This document shows, piece after piece, positions 12,864-27,153 of a stretch of 64,000 bases of DNA. The stretch spans positions 1,900,501 through 1,964,500 of the forward strand of contig JAJFZO010000094.1 in the NCBI GenBank assembly GCA_021397835.1, written 5' to 3'. How positions within the stretch are numbered: position 1 is the first letter of the stretch; every line of letters begins with the position of its first letter. Both the position numbers and the translations under genes were made by a program. The stretch comes from Moringa oleifera. Taxonomy: Eukaryota; Streptophyta; Magnoliopsida; Brassicales; Moringaceae. The notes beneath the pieces were generated by a model. It was given only the letters and a program-made list of their open reading frames with translations, ran no database searches and had not been told where the DNA came from.

Positions 12864-15800
12864 GTCTTATTTTTAATGGTACAGAAGATACTCAAGTTCC
12901 AAAGCAGCTCATATTCCTTCTTGGTTTATCTTTTGCTGAAGAGGTTGTTGGAGAGTTTGGTTTGGCAGGTCCTATGCTACCCGTAGGTGTGCTTGCTTGC
13001 TATGTTGTACAGACTTTTTGACCTCATACTTCTGTCTTTGCATACAGAAAATGTAAGAATTTTGTTGAAACAAAAAGGAAAAATGTGCAAGGTAATGAAA
13101 ACTGGCTTTTACAATAGGTGGAGGCAGAGGCATTCGGTCAGCCAATAAATTTACTAGAAATTGCGATCGTTGTTGTTTTTGTGTTGTTATACATGCAAAT
13201 AGTTGATTGGTATTGTGTTTCTGTAAAAATAGAGAAGTTGTGGATGTTTCTGTACTGTTGTCAAACAATCAGTTGAATATATGAATATATGGCAAGAGAA
13301 ACTGCCACCATGCATGTGAATTTGTGTGTATTTGTTGCCTCTTCTTTAATGGTGAAACAATACTTGCGCTGTCTGTGTTCTAGTAATGGAGGCAAGCATT
13401 CATGTGGCTAACACAACATTTTATGGGATTAAGATTTTGTTCAGTTGTTTCTAATTTCCTTCTACGCTTCTCATGTGCATTGATGTTGATGTTCTCACTT
13501 TTATTGCTCTTTGACTTATGCAGCCATGATCTAATTGTTCTCTCTCAAATTCAGCTAATTTGCTTAATCTCAATATCTTAAATTAAGTACTAGGGGGCAC
13601 TTTTGGTCCTTAAAACTGTGGCTTCGTGAAACCTGTTGCCTAGGTGGGGGCTGTAGTTATCAGAAGGATTAATTTAAGTATGACTTAGAGCCATTTTGTA
13701 ATACCCCAGTTTCACTGTATAAAGTCTCCACTGTATTTTGTGCATTAGTCTATAGGAACGGCTGAACCATCTGAATCTGTACCACAGACTTAAATGGCAT
13801 GTATTTCTTAGAGAGCTTGTTGGTTGCAGATGTGAAAATGATCTGCTGCGAGTTCGGGTATTCGAACTCGAATACCATTTTGAATGTACTGATATTTTTC
13901 TTTGAATTCAATTTTTCTACTTAAGACTTCATAAATGTAGCAATTTGTACAAGATGTTTTGAGAGTCTCAATTTGTTGTATAAAAAGCTGCTGTTGTATG
14001 TTCAGTTTCATTCGTGAGCAGGTCTATAGGTGCATTGAATTGCTATGAAATTTTAGAGTTATCTTGTTGCGCATTTGAGCAGGCTGTATCTTGAATGTTG
14101 GAGAGTTGGGTTGTTCATGTAGACTAAGCCACACTAGCTGCACTGATGATAAATTTGGAGTGCGCATTTGTGTCCTTGATTTTGCTAAGAGAGGAAGAAA
14201 GAGAACTACAAGTCAAAAGCAGTTATAGACATTTTGCATCTTTGCTCTTCAATGCCTAATGATTTTGTCTGGTTGCTTCTGAGATATGCTCCTTCTATTT
14301 CTCTATGTTTCAGAACCATAAAACTTAGCCTCATTAATGTTGATTTTTATTTTTATTTTTTTGTAATTCAAGGTATGGATGGTTTATCTGTCTCTTTTGA
14401 ACTCTTCTTTCCATGTTTGCTAAGAACAGTTTCTGATGGAGAAGGCTTTTGAAGACATTTGTGTTTTGCCGTTCTCTAAACAGGCTAATGTTACTTGCGA
14501 ATTGGTTGTACCCCAGCTGATAATTTGATTTCCCCATGTTTATAGCTATATTTGCAATTCTTCTTGGGTTTGTTGCATATTTAAACAGAAATAGTCTTGC
14601 AGTGACAATCAAACAATTCTGGCTCTCAATAGAGTTTACCATTAACTATTGGATTATGATAGGTGCTTAGGTCACCATATTAGTTTTTCAGTTTGTGTAT
14701 TGTTTGACAGCAATGTTAAAGTTGAATTGGATTATTATGTGTGACTTTTCATGTCGGTTCCTTCTATAAGAAATTGAATTGGTAGGAGACAACCTATTTA
14801 TTATATTGAGACAGACTTGGAGCTTGATCAGATAGCCTACAGATGCCGTATTTGGATCTGAGGACAACATTGGTAGAATATGAATGGAATTATTTTGTTC
14901 TATTCGTAGATGTGTACAAATGTTTTGGTTAAATGTCCATATGGCTTGTAAAAGTAATCTTGAAGAAAACAGTAATGGTCGGTTTGCATGAGTAATGCTC
15001 ATTTTATTTGCATATTTGTCTTTTTTCTTTTCCTAATAGTGAACAAACTTAATGATTATGAAGAGGTGTGGTTTATGTGTGGTTCATGTGTGGTTTGGAC
15101 TATGAATTGATAAAAGAGAAGAGGAAGATCATTTAGATGGTATTACACTTGATATTTTGGATAACATGGTAAGGGAGAAATAGAAATGTTTTTGATGAAA
15201 TTATGACATCAATAGCAATATTTAGAAATTAATGGGTATATACATTAAAGGTGTGGTCTGTCTTCAACTTGTCGATCAGGTTCACGTTGTCACTAAGTTT
15301 GTTCCTTATTATTAAATTCAGAATCTCAAGGAGGATGAATTTTAATCTGTTAATTAAAATTTTTAATTTAAATATTTTAATTGTTAAAAAAATTATAGTT
15401 TTGTTAAATTGTATAAAATTTTTAAAAATCAATTATATTTATAAAATATTATATTTATGAAAATAATAAAAATCTATTTATTAAAAAAAATTATGTTCTT
15501 TGGTGTTACGTAATAATAAATTTATCCATATATTTTCTGAAAAAGTTATAAATATAACAGCATCACTTTGCTTCCTCATTTTTATGAAAGAAATCATTTT
15601 TATTAATATTTACTTTTTTAACATTTAAATATATTGTAAAGATTAAAATATCTTTCTAAAAAATAATGATGTATTTGAAATTGAATGGACTCAAATTGTT
15701 TGTCTAAACTTTCTCTCTTTTCGAGCTCTTCCTCATCGGTATTTTTCTCTGCTTTCTCTTTTTTTCGCTTTTTCTCTAACATTTGTTTAGAATTTCTATC

Positions 15801-16810
15801 AAACCAAGATTCAGAGAAGGCATCAAGGTAGTCATTGTTCATTTTTTGTTTATTTTTTGATACATTTATTATATGTTGTAAACTCTAAAAATAAAACTCG
15901 TATTTTTTGGTGACACATTACTCTTAAAATTTAAGAAGTGTTTAAGTGAATTAAAAAGGTGACACGTATGTGTGTGGATGATAATATAGCTAAAATTACA
16001 CAGATTTTTTTTATTTTTATGAAAATGATGACATGTTTTTCATTTCATCACTTGAGATGAAGAATTATGTAATGATAGGCAAATAATAACATGCTTTGAA
16101 AAATCGTAACTTCATCGTTAAATCGTAATGTCCTCACGAAATCATGATATTTTTTACAAAATTGTTTTCTAATCAATAAATCATTACTTTTTGAATAAAA
16201 CTGTTACGTATTGACTGAAATCATTTCTTTTCTCATCAAATTATTTGTTTCTTTATAAAATCGTTAATTTGTCATGAACTCGTTTTTTTTTTCCTAAAAA
16301 AGTCAATTATCTTTTGAAATATTTTTATGATCATCACAAAAATATAGATTATTGTAACTTGAAATGGTGAGTGGTTTGAGTCAAGAAAAAGTTTTTGAGT
16401 ATACTGGCATGGTTATCAAAACCCAAGGTATGTTGTTTGGAAAAGTTTGTCATATGCGTAGCTGTCAAATTTGGTTAAATCTTGCATGGAGGTTGATTAC
16501 TCTAGGTAATATTGTACTGCACATCATAGTAAGATCTGAATTAATTACTATAAAAATTGAGTTAGTGAATGATGACAATATTTAGTTTATATTGTATGAT
16601 GACACGTAGTGACCCATGTAATTGTAGATTTGGTGGAGCAAAATTATGTTGAGACAAACCTGGTGTGTATGATGATGAAATTCTAAGATGAATCAATCTT
16701 TTTAATCTTGTATCGAGAGCAATCTAACTATTTAAAGTGAAAATTTTAGCACAAGATTATTCTTTCATAATGAGATTCACACTAATACTTAGCATAATAG
16801 TGAAATCAAC
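12864..16810. other. Intergenic DNA downstream of the DUF538 gene
   Basis: The first part is presumably 3' untranslated region. A minus-stop plus-strand frame ending near 13021 reads IFLLGLSFAEEVVGEFGLAG, but it has no start of its own and matches nothing I know. A short perfect inverted repeat, CGAGTTCG/CGAACTCG with a 6-base loop, lies at 13849-13870. From about 15250 the DNA is AT-rich. It leads into the degenerate flank of the Mutator-like element, which has many short words built on tcgtaa and aatcat at 16080-16300. Confidence 0.4.
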
Positions 16811-18250
16811 TTGGATGAACCAATGAGTTATGGTGTTGGGTCTGAATACTCAATTCTAGAGACTCGGCCTACTAAACCCACCGATGAAGAGCAATGTGAG
16901 TACATTCTAAAAGCAGAAAGCAATAATGAAGAGCTTAATGAGAACTTATGTCTTGTTCTACATTCAATCTCACCTTATGTCCCACGTACATACCCTAAAG
17001 CACATAATGATATAAATTATAGTGTTGTTAAAAGGTATAGTGTGTTGAGTGCTAAATTATAAAATATTGTTTCGACTCTACTATGAAATCAATGGCTTCA
17101 AATCATACAATTACTAGAGGTCAATTTTTCCTATCCAAGAAAGAATTTAAGCAATTTTTGAGTATGCATGCATTGAGTAGGAACTTTGAATTCAGAGTTA
17201 GTAGATTTAACAAATCAGTATTCGAGATTACTTATAAAGAAAGAAATTATGCAAAAAAGGTTCATGCTGTGAGAGTTACATAAAGGCATTTCATTCAATT
17301 TAGACGATGTGATTTGACACATACTTGCATAGTTGAGGAGTTGCATTAATGGTATTGATAAATAAGTTTTACTATTATTGAAGAAATTTTATCTTAAAAG
17401 TTGTCTACTAATACTAGAATTATTAAAGTAAAAGACATCATGCATGATATGAAAGAACTATATGGCATACAAATTTTGTATAGCAAACCTTGGAAAGCGA
17501 AAGAGCGTGCATTATCTCGTATGCGTGGTGAACTAGTTCAATCATATCAAAATTATCGTCATATTGTCACTTGTTGCAAATAGCTAATCTAGGAACGAAG
17601 GCTCACATATGCATCAAAGATGGGATTAATTGATTTAAGTATCTCTTTGTAGCTATTGGATAATCATCAAGGAATTTTCATTCAATGATTAGATCGATCA
17701 TTATTTTTAATGCCACTCACCTTAAAGGGAGGTTTCATAGTGTAGTACTTATAGCGACATGTAAGAATGGAAATGAACAGATTTACCATTTAACGTTTAA
17801 TTATGGTGACTTAGAGAACTATGAGGCATAGGAGTGGTTTTTGGAGTAATTGAATTAAGTAATTAGTGCTGTTGATGATTTAGTTATTATATCATATTGT
17901 TATGCTAGTATTGCAAACGCCACCAAAAAGATTTTTTTCAATTATTGTTATGGTTTATACTCTTGGTATATGACCTAAAATATAAAGAAATTCAAGAAGA
18001 AAGATATGCCTAAGATATTATATAGTATAGCTAAGGTATATTAAGAATCTAAATTCAACAAATTGATAATTGAGTTGCAAGCTTATCACCTTAAAGTATT
18101 CGAATATATCATGAAGAAAAATCCAAGAAAATGATTACGTGTTTATTATCTTTGAAGATAATACCAACTCATATGTGGTCTTGGTACCTTGGAAGCATGT
18201 TGTTTGGTACTAGGGATCACTTCAAAGACACAAAGGACAAATAAGCAAAT
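16811..18250 (+). pseudogene. Decayed Mutator-like (MULE) transposase
   Basis: Several consecutive frames resemble parts of a MuDR/MULE transposase. At 17083-17283, FFLSKKEFKQFLSMHALSRN followed by FEFRVSRFNKSVFEITYKER resembles the MuDR N-terminal domain. At 17401-17580, MHDMKELYGIQILYSKPWKA and KERALSRMRGELVQSYQNY resemble the segment before the catalytic core. At about 17680-17930, FNATHLKGRFHSVVLIATCK then NGNEQIYHLTF resembles the DDE transposase core. At about 18020-18130, ESKFNKLIIELQAY resembles the C-terminal part. Many in-frame stops and shifts separate these, so it cannot be active. I could not define terminal inverted repeats. Confidence 0.75.
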
Positions 18251-20498
18251 GTTTTGCGAAGTTTTTAATGAACTAAAATTTTAAAACAAAAAATTCATTA
18301 CCTGTAATGCCTAAATGAAACCATAAGCATTATAGGTCAATTCCTCACGTTGAGTGTTATGATTCACCATGGCCTTCTTGAATTAGACAATGAACTTGAA
18401 GTACATCAATGTCCCTTTTGGGAAGCTGTTGAACGCTTTCAAATTATTGTCTAGGTGGAACTATTATAAATGAACATATTGTTGCTTATCATACCTTATG
18501 ATGACAACATTGAGTAAGTACAGTAGCCCAAGCATCACTGCATCATTAATGTTCTCGTAGAACAACACTAGTGCTAACTTTGTATTTGCTATCAAAATAT
18601 TTAGTGAGAATAAGAGACAAATTGGTTAAAATGTTGCCTATGTCTGGTATCTCATCAAATCGAAGCTTAGTTATTAACAAAATTCTTTCTTGCTAAATTG
18701 TGTCTCGTTTTACCTTAATCGAAACCACATCACATCGTCATTCTACTGATTAATCTCCTGAAGCAACATATTGCACATAATTAACCCAAAAAATATGAAA
18801 TCTTTATGAAGTTTAAGAAAATGACTAAAACAGGTGCTGCTAAACCTCTGCTTTTGTGAGTCATTCATCATATATTTGATGTTTGGAATGACGGCAGTGT
18901 CCTAGTGCTTTAAAATCCTTGTAGAAGTCTTCCAATTCTTTTTAGGCCTTAAATAATTTCTAACAATACCTACCATTTGCAAGATAAACAAGTTAAACAA
19001 AAAAAAAATCAAAACACTGATAACAAAATATAAACCTTTTATAACAAAATTATCAAAATAACAATAAAATGATAAAAGATGTAACAAAATAACTAAATTA
19101 ATTTATGAAACGATAAATAGTCACAAAATTTTACAAGTATCAAACTATAAAATGTTGTTGCATAAGTGAAATATTAGTAATGAATTATTAAAATTACATA
19201 CCAAATATAAATAAAAATAATAAAATATTAAAAGTTATCATGATTTTTAGCATCACATCATGATTGTTTAAATCATGTCATGAGATTGCAAAATATCAAC
19301 AAGCACACCCACTGATTTCGAACCTATAAATAAGAAATTAAATATTTTAACATTACACATAAAAATGCGTAAACAAATTCTTTACCTCCAAATGAAAAAA
19401 AATACAACGATATACTAATGAGTCGAAAATTCATTAGACAATAATCAAAATCACTTAACACACATGAGAAACATGCATTAACAAATTGATAGATATAAAT
19501 TAAATCTAAAAATGCAAAATAACGATAAATCAAATAAGGTAAGATGATTTAGTCTGTGAATTCCAATAAGCAAAAAAATCAAAATTAAAATTAAAATTAT
19601 TGATTAAAAGTATACCTTAATTGATTTCTAAAAGTTATGTTAGCTTTGGAATATTTTTTGGACAATTGGTATGCAACAAATGCCAAAAAATAAACAAATA
19701 AATTAAAAAATACGAAGAGAAGTGAGAGAGCTAAGTGGGAAGTGAGATGAAAGGGAAAACAGTAACATTTTGATGGATTTGACTTTTGATTTACTATACA
19801 TTGGAAATTAAGTAGTTGCACGCCATTTACTAAGGATAATTTGATCCGAAAATGGATAAAAATTACTGAAAAAACATATTTGGGTTATTTTTACCTTAAC
19901 TTTGCTCATTTATTATTTTTCTTCTTTTGTACTCACGTAAATTATATTTTCAAAAATAATTAAGAAGAAAATCAGTTCATGTTTATGCCCATAAAGTTAG
20001 GATTATTTTGCATTTTGTGGAAAATATAAATAATAAAATAAAATTACTTTATATTGACTATTTGCTAATTTTTTCATAAATACTATTAAATTATTTTTTT
20101 AATGCAAAATTAACCCAAATAATTTCAAATATATGAAAACCTAATGTAACTTTCTATATATTTAAAAAAACCAGATATGCAATCAATAATAATCATAATG
20201 ATAACAAAATATTACTATCTTTAAACAAATCGAATTAAAATTAGATTCCTTTGTTCAAAGGAAAATTTTATTTCGGCCCATTTAATTGAAATTCAAAATG
20301 TTTGAGAAACCCAGCCTGGCCCTCTCCGTTAACTCAATTATTTCTTATTAGGTGATTACTTATCACAAATTAAAATTAATTATGCCCCTTAATACATGTG
20401 AACTGCTTTGGGATAAAACGGTGCGTCGCCTTGGGAGCAGCCCTACGTTTAAGGGAAGTTGCTAGTGCTACACAAACCATCTTCCCTGTCTGTCGAAA
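18251..20498. other. Intergenic: distal MULE flank and TIC20-II upstream DNA
   Basis: The DNA from 18251 to about 19850 probably still belongs to the dead Mutator-like element or its captured DNA, but no translation in either strand is convincing. It becomes AT-rich towards 20250. The last 90 bases are more GC-rich and hold the presumed TIC20-II promoter and short leader. I see no clear TATA box. Confidence 0.4.
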
Positions 20499-21116
20499 AT
20501 GGCGTCTCTGTGTCTCACTCTCCAGCCCACCCTGAAACCCTTAACAGGAAGACCCAGTTCAACTCTGACGCCTCCGTTGCCCACCCTCCTCAAATCTACG
20601 GCCAGAATCCGAAGCTCATCAAGGCCGACGGTGACGCGCATGTCATACAACCCAACGCCGGCCACAGATCGGTTAATCTCGGCCGCCGCTTACACTCTCC
20701 CGTTCTTTAACTCCCTGCAGTACGGTCGGTACCTGTTTATGCAATACCCAAAGCTGGGTGTCCTGTTCAACCCTCTGCTGCCTCTGTTGAGCCTCTACAG
20801 GTCGATCCCTTACGCGAGCTTCGTGGCTTTCTTCGGTCTGTATTTGGGTGTGGTGAGGAATCCAAGTTTCAGCCATTACGTGCGGTTCAACTCGATGCAG
20901 GCGGTGACTTTAGACGTGCTGTTGGTGGTGCCTCTGCTGTTGACCCGAATCTTCAATCCGGGTCGGGCCGGGTTGGGATACCGGGTGATGGTGTGGGGCC
21001 ATAATGCCATATTTGTGTTTAGTTGCTTGTGTTTTGTTTATGGGATAGTGAGTAGCGTGCTTGGGAGGACCCCGTACTTGCCTTTCGTGGCCGATGCTGC
21101 TGGTAGGCAACTCTAG
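20499..21116 (+). CDS. TIC20-II: TIC20-II-like plastid inner-envelope protein
   Basis: TIC20 proteins are polytopic membrane proteins of the chloroplast inner envelope linked to the TIC preprotein import channel. This is one uninterrupted 205-residue frame. Residues 1 to about 47 are a Ser/Thr/Pro/Arg-rich plastid transit peptide. Four hydrophobic spans follow at roughly 57-75, 98-119, 133-152 and 166-188. Diagnostic stretches of the TIC20-II/V branch are YNPTPATDRLISAAAYTLPF, FFNSLQYGRYLF, IPYASFVAFFGLYLGVVRNP, SHYVRFNSMQAVTLDVLL and the C-terminus YLPFVADAAGRQL. The lack of introns and the length fit that branch. The start is the first ATG in frame, preceded by gaaa. The role is taken from the family. 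Confidence 0.95.
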   Translation: MASLCLTLQPTLKPLTGRPSSTLTPPLPTLLKSTARIRSSSRPTVTRMSYNPTPATDRLISAAAYTLPFFNSLQYGRYLFMQYPKLGVLFNPLLPLLSLYRSIPYASFVAFFGLYLGVVRNPSFSHYVRFNSMQAVTLDVLLVVPLLLTRIFNPGRAGLGYRVMVWGHNAIFVFSCLCFVYGIVSSVLGRTPYLPFVADAAGRQL

Positions 21117-23023
21117 GTTGTACCTTCTGATTCTTTTCCTTTGTTTTTTTAATTTTTTTTTTTCTTTCCTCCGTGTACAAGTGGTCGAAGCAGGGCTGGT
21201 TTTGTTAACCAAAGTGGAGAGTGCTTTTATGATTTTTCTTCTTTGTACAATTAATTAATAATGAAATTGAGTATGAGTTTCTATCATCTGGCCCCATATA
21301 TTTTCATTGAAGTTATAAGATATATATATGTATTGATGTTGCAATTACTTCTATAAATTTGAAATAAATGTTAACTCTAATTCACCTGAAAAACTTTTTA
21401 AATTTAAAATGTCAATCTTCTTGTGTAATTACATTTATGATTTCTATTTTCAAGATCTCAACATCTCTATAACTTTTAATATGAAGCTTTTTAATCTTTA
21501 TACAAACCGTCACATTGGAATTTGCATAATATTATTATGGATGTTTATTTTACATATATACCTTAAAACTTATTGATATTAAATATTTTTATAATTGTAA
21601 AGATATATTAACATTTATAACTTGTATCTTTATAACCAATTTAAATTGAATAATATTTCTTCACAAATTTAATTTTTATATTAATTTAATAATTTCTATT
21701 AAAGTATTATTGCATTTAAATTTACTGATAAATATTATAGTAAAATAGTAAAATTTAGATTAATGATAATATCAATAATTTAAATTTAAAGTTATTTAAA
21801 CGATATTTTACACATCATAATTTTATGTTTGAATTTATTATTTTTACAATTTAACAAAAAATTAATTAAAAATATAAATGTTCATTTTTATAAAACAAAA
21901 TTTTAAAAAAATTTTAAACAAATGTTAATTTATTAAGTCTGTCAATTAAATCTTCATTACAAAATTAAATATTTTTATTGAAATACTTAGAAATTACACA
22001 AATAAATTTAAATCATTCATAAAATTTAAATAATTTTGAAGCTTGTCAATTATTTTTTTAATAACATATATTTTAAAAACTAATTTTGATACTACAAACA
22101 TTTAAAATTTTTTATAATAATAATAATTAAAATATTTTTATACTTACAAATTTTAAATCAAAATTTATTATAAAAAATAATACCAATAAATTAATTTAAT
22201 ATAATCATTAATTTTAATTTTAATATTAATTCTAATTTGAAGCCTTTGGATCCTTCAAAAGGAATCCTTGACATCCAGACAAAACTTGTACATAGAATTC
22301 CAAAAGAATCGAGCTTGGTCCACTAAAAGGTGTGATCCTTGAAAGTAACATTTAGGAATAATTCATTTTTATCAAGGTAGGCAAAGGAATGCTCAGGTCT
22401 TCTCATGTAGCATTCTCAATACAAATGTCAGCAACTTCTTCATGACCAACTTCAAATCTTCTGCCGATGTAAAGGTAAGAATCACAAGATATCTTTTGGC
22501 ATTTTTAATTCAGTTGCCAAAAAGCATCCATTAAGCTGCTTCATACATACATCAACCCACTCCCATACCCCTTCTTTCTTTGGTGTGTTTTTGCATTGGA
22601 TTTGGATGCTGCTCTTTCTTCAGTCAGCAATGGTTGGGGTGGCGGGGCTTGGGTTTGTGTTAAGGGAAAGGAAGAGCATCCCCAGGAAAGGGGAAACAAA
22701 AAAACCCATTTTCCAAGCAATGATGAAAACACAGAAAAATATTGGACAAATAATAACACAAAAACTGTATAAGCAAAACAAAAGTCAACACATTCTCAAA
22801 ATTCAAGGGAAGTAGACTTCACAGAGCCATAAAGGTGGTGTATGCATATCTCTTTAACACAGAAGTCAAGAAATTCTTCAAAGTCGTTATATCCACATCA
22901 CTTCAAACTGTCAAACTCCACTACAGTTACCAGAACAAACACAAAAGCATACTTCCCCTATATTACTTCACTGACCTACACAATAACATTGATCTCAAAA
23001 TCCATCCGCTAACCTGCAAACAT
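21117..23023. other. Convergent intergenic DNA with two 3' untranslated regions
   Basis: TIC20-II (+) and the LUC7-like gene (-) converge here. T-rich DNA with an aattaataatgaaa stretch near 21250 is probably the TIC20-II 3' end. 21300-22240 is very AT-rich and featureless. 22240-23023 has a more balanced composition and is most simply the 3' untranslated region of the LUC7-like gene. Open frames on both strands there match nothing I recognise. Confidence 0.45.
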
Positions 23024-26000
23024 CTAGTACCGATCATAACGCCTGAAAATAAAAGAGAATTGCAACTTTATTAGAAATTCTGAAATTTCGCTAGTAATTG
23101 CATCAAAACTGATACCAAACAATTAAGTAATCCAAGGACACAAAAACTATTATACTACAAAGTTTTAAGAAATTCCTTAAAGTTCATATGAATTAAATTA
23201 TAGTCAACGAGCACCAAATTCACCAAAACAATCAGCTTTGTCTAAACTTTTGCCTATTATTAAACCCAGATGTCCTACACTATTATGACTCCGTCACAAG
23301 AAAAAACAAAGAACAAAAAACTGAAGAGATATGAAGCTCCAATTCCCAGAAATCCCTTCCTTGAGAAGAAATTCAGCAACCATAGACAGATTTTTAAACA
23401 TCCAACCAATTATACTTCGTTTCCTAAAACATAATTTCTCAATGATTTCGGTGTAGGTGTGAGCTAACATCCATAACCACCATTTATAACTATTTCGTAT
23501 CTAGAAGAAGACAGGATATGATTGATAATTGAACCCATAAATCAAAAGGGTGGCAGTACAATTCATACATCATAAACACAAAAGCAAGTACCTGTGGCGG
23601 TCATAATCCCTTGAACGTTCCTTAGAACGAGAGCGTGACCTCCGCCGACTTCTTGAATCATAACTGCGGGAGCGATCTAAGTCCCTGTCACGCTCCCGAT
23701 CATAACCACGGTCTCGATCATAATACCTGTCACGATCTCTGCTCCTGCGATCATAATCCCTCCCCCGATCACGGCTATCTCCTCGGTCTTGATCCCTACT
23801 TGATTCTCTGTCACGGTCCCTACTTCGTTCCTTCGATCTACATAAGATGATTTATAAGGAGAGACATATAAATATGAAACATTTAAGGAAAATCCATGTT
23901 TGTTGTAGAGGGGAAAGAAGAAGAAAGAAAGAAGAAATGCAAGTTACCTTCTGTCATCATACCGATCCTTGCGGCTTTTGTTTCTCTCTTCCTGAAAAAT
24001 AATTACCGAAATAACACTAAAAACCACTTCTAAAAAACAAGAAATACCATTTCAATTGAGCATTCATATCGCAAAAATTAGCAGGAGATGTATTGGAGCA
24101 GATAAAATGAACAAGGCCAAAAAGCATTATACCCAACAAGCAACAAAGCCAATTTTGAAAACAAAAGCAGGTAAACCCTATTGCAATACTCATTAGCATA
24201 TCTTCAGGCCATTCAAATAGCAATACAAAAGGGAAGGTTCACCATAACACAACCATGAGTGATCCAACTAAAAGAATGAAGCCAATTCACCAACACAGGC
24301 ATGAACCTCACAAGCATACATGTAAAAGAATGCACACATGTAAAACCTTCATGGCGTCAGCTTAGAAAATCTCAAGAATCAAAGGAAAAGTGTGAGTTTG
24401 TGTATTTGATTTAGTTGATGACCGCATAAGATTTTCAGCAATGCAAGCCAATCACAAATTTGCAACTGTCATTCTGGCTAACCAAATTCTAGCACATTTC
24501 TCATTGGTATAGGCAATGGAAAAAATTACTTGCAATGATTTCTTGCAATCAAATACCAAGTTAACTTTCCCAATATACTTCAGTTCGTCGAATGCCTGCT
24601 ATTTGTTGAAGTCTTAAAAGATAAATTTGTTACATATAAATAGGTAAGCAAAACAAGAGGACAATATATCCATCTAGCCAAAACATTTAAAGAAAATACT
24701 TGTGCAACTCTCATGATCAATTAAAAAAATATATATGATTTTTACCATAAAAAACAAGGATGTAGTTTCAGCTGCAATGTTATCAGAGCTAGCCTAATTA
24801 ACAGTAGCACCTGAAGAACTTTGGTGAAATGGAGGCGCACACATAAATAATATCCTAGCAAGGAAAAACATCAAAGGGCCAGGAAATAAGGCAGACTACA
24901 AATGCACATATAGATATTATCCATAAGTCTATTTACGTTTCTTTTTATCAGAACATAAGTCTATTAACATCATGGTCACAGCTTTCAAAATTGTACACAT
25001 TATTTATCAGAACATAGTTCTATTTCACATTATTTTGAGCTTAGAACTAGATATATCCCAAATGTATGGGGCCACAGCTGAAATATCTTGGTTCTCAAAA
25101 GTTACTTGCTGAGTCATGAGATGCATTTAGGATACATACCAGATCGTATGTCAAACATCTTCAAGTCTAACATGAATCAGTTACAGATACATCTTCTATC
25201 GAGAATAATCAGGGATGCAGAGTCTGTAGGCTATTTTGTCATCAAATGAGATTAGAAGATTGAACAAACTATTCTCTAAGATTAGAAAAACTCACACATA
25301 AAATGGGGCTACAGCTGACATGTTTTGATTCTGGAAAGTTACTTCTAAGTTTGGGATGCATAAGATGCATTTAAGATACATATTACAGCAAATGCTAAAA
25401 TCTTCAAGTTTAACATGCATTAGTTGCAGAGCATCTTCTACGGAAAATAACCTGGGATGCAGAGTTCGATGACTATGTTGTCATCACATGAGATTAGAAG
25501 ATTAAACAAACTACTCTCTGAGGTTAGAAAACTCACAGATTGTATACTAACTGAGAATCTCTATAAGAAGAAACTGAAACATTATACCAGCACCTGAACC
25601 AACATATTCACAAGACCATTTTAAGGACATCCCATGAACATCAAATAAATAAAGAATTGTCCCACTAAGCAGAGCACTCCAAATTCAAGCCTTTTCCTTT
25701 TTCAAGTTTTTCTAAGCATCAATATTAAATATGCAGATTTTGATTAATTAAAACAACAGACTATTAGGGATCAAATATAGTTCAGAAGAATTTATATGGG
25801 CCCACTAATGACCTTGCCATGCAATGTCGATATAACCTAAACAACTGATTTAACATATCAAGGAAACCTATATAAGAAAATAGATACCATTCGCATAGAT
25901 AGAAACAAATCAACTACCTGAAGCTCAGCTAGCTTGTCACGGATTTGCATATAGCCCAAATGAAGCTTTCCTCCAAAATGATCAGCTAACCGACGATCAC

Positions 26001-27122
26001 TGAAAGCAAGAGAGAGGAAAAAAAAAGGAAAGAAAACATAAATGTTTCACTAAGAATTTTGATAACTATCAAACACATAACGACATTTAAAGCATAGTAG
26101 CCCCACAATTTTTAACAATAGGATGATCTTCAAGCATATATAAAACAGAAAATGACGCACATTCTTTAGCTGCAAAAGTAATCCTCGTAAAACTGGGCCC
26201 AAAAGCCTGCTGGTGACAAGGAGGTATAATAGTCGGGTCAAAAGCTGAAGCACTTGAAACCCCAAATATTTATTGCTATGTTGCCCTTAGTGAAGCTAAG
26301 AAGCAATAAAATCTGTAATTTATAAACACAAGCCCAAAACTTCACCTGTCATAGACACTCAAAAATGCTCCACAAATATCACAAACGCGTAGCTTCTGAT
26401 CAGTCTGAAACATCAATGGAACCAATAAATAAGGTAAGAACAGGGTAATAAAACCAGTAACATAAAAGCAAACATCTTAACATGAACTTCAGGACAGTTA
26501 GCAGCAAAAGCATTCACATCTACATATGACTGCCTAGTATCTCCAAATTTTCAAGACAGAAGAATGCTTCTGGATTCTAAATTATAGGAGAATTTCGAAT
26601 TATGCATACAAAATAACATGTCCCAACCTTTGTCAATTACTTGCTTAACAGTTCATAAGACCAAATAACAAAATAGAACAAGCAAATGGCATAATCTGAA
26701 CATAGTCTCTGGTCACTCACCATGCAAGAAGTATTATCAGGTGATATGTAACCATTTAAATCTATGTGAAACATGAAACACCAAAATTTAGGGCTGACCA
26801 AATCATAAAGTATGCAACGACCTTCCATGATTACGTAATTCCAGGATTTTCTTATCTGAATTTTCCTGTGCATATAGTATTATTTTTCTAGAAGCAAACA
26901 GGTACAATGTGATACAAGGCTAATTTTACTTGGAAAATATGTACCATTACGTGAATCCTAGCAACTGTGCAACATTATCTACCATGTTTTATGTTTTCAA
27001 ACTTCTATCGGTAACAAATCTTTAACTTACAATGCGCACATCAGCGGCAGTGTATTTGGTGGAATCCAAAACAGGTTCCTGTCTGGCAGGCAGCTGAAAA
27101 GAAAAGTAATATAACTGTTATC

Positions 27123-27153
<31 letters not shown>

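Noticed and set aside
13808..15002. Several minus-strand frames of 60-105 codons
   Set aside because: They are rich in Asn, Gln, Ile and Phe as expected from translating T-rich DNA, lack shared splice sites and match no family.
16080..16320. CRISPR-like or structured array of short tcgtaa/aatcat words
   Set aside because: Spacing is irregular, words are degenerate and AT-rich, and the host is a plant nuclear genome.
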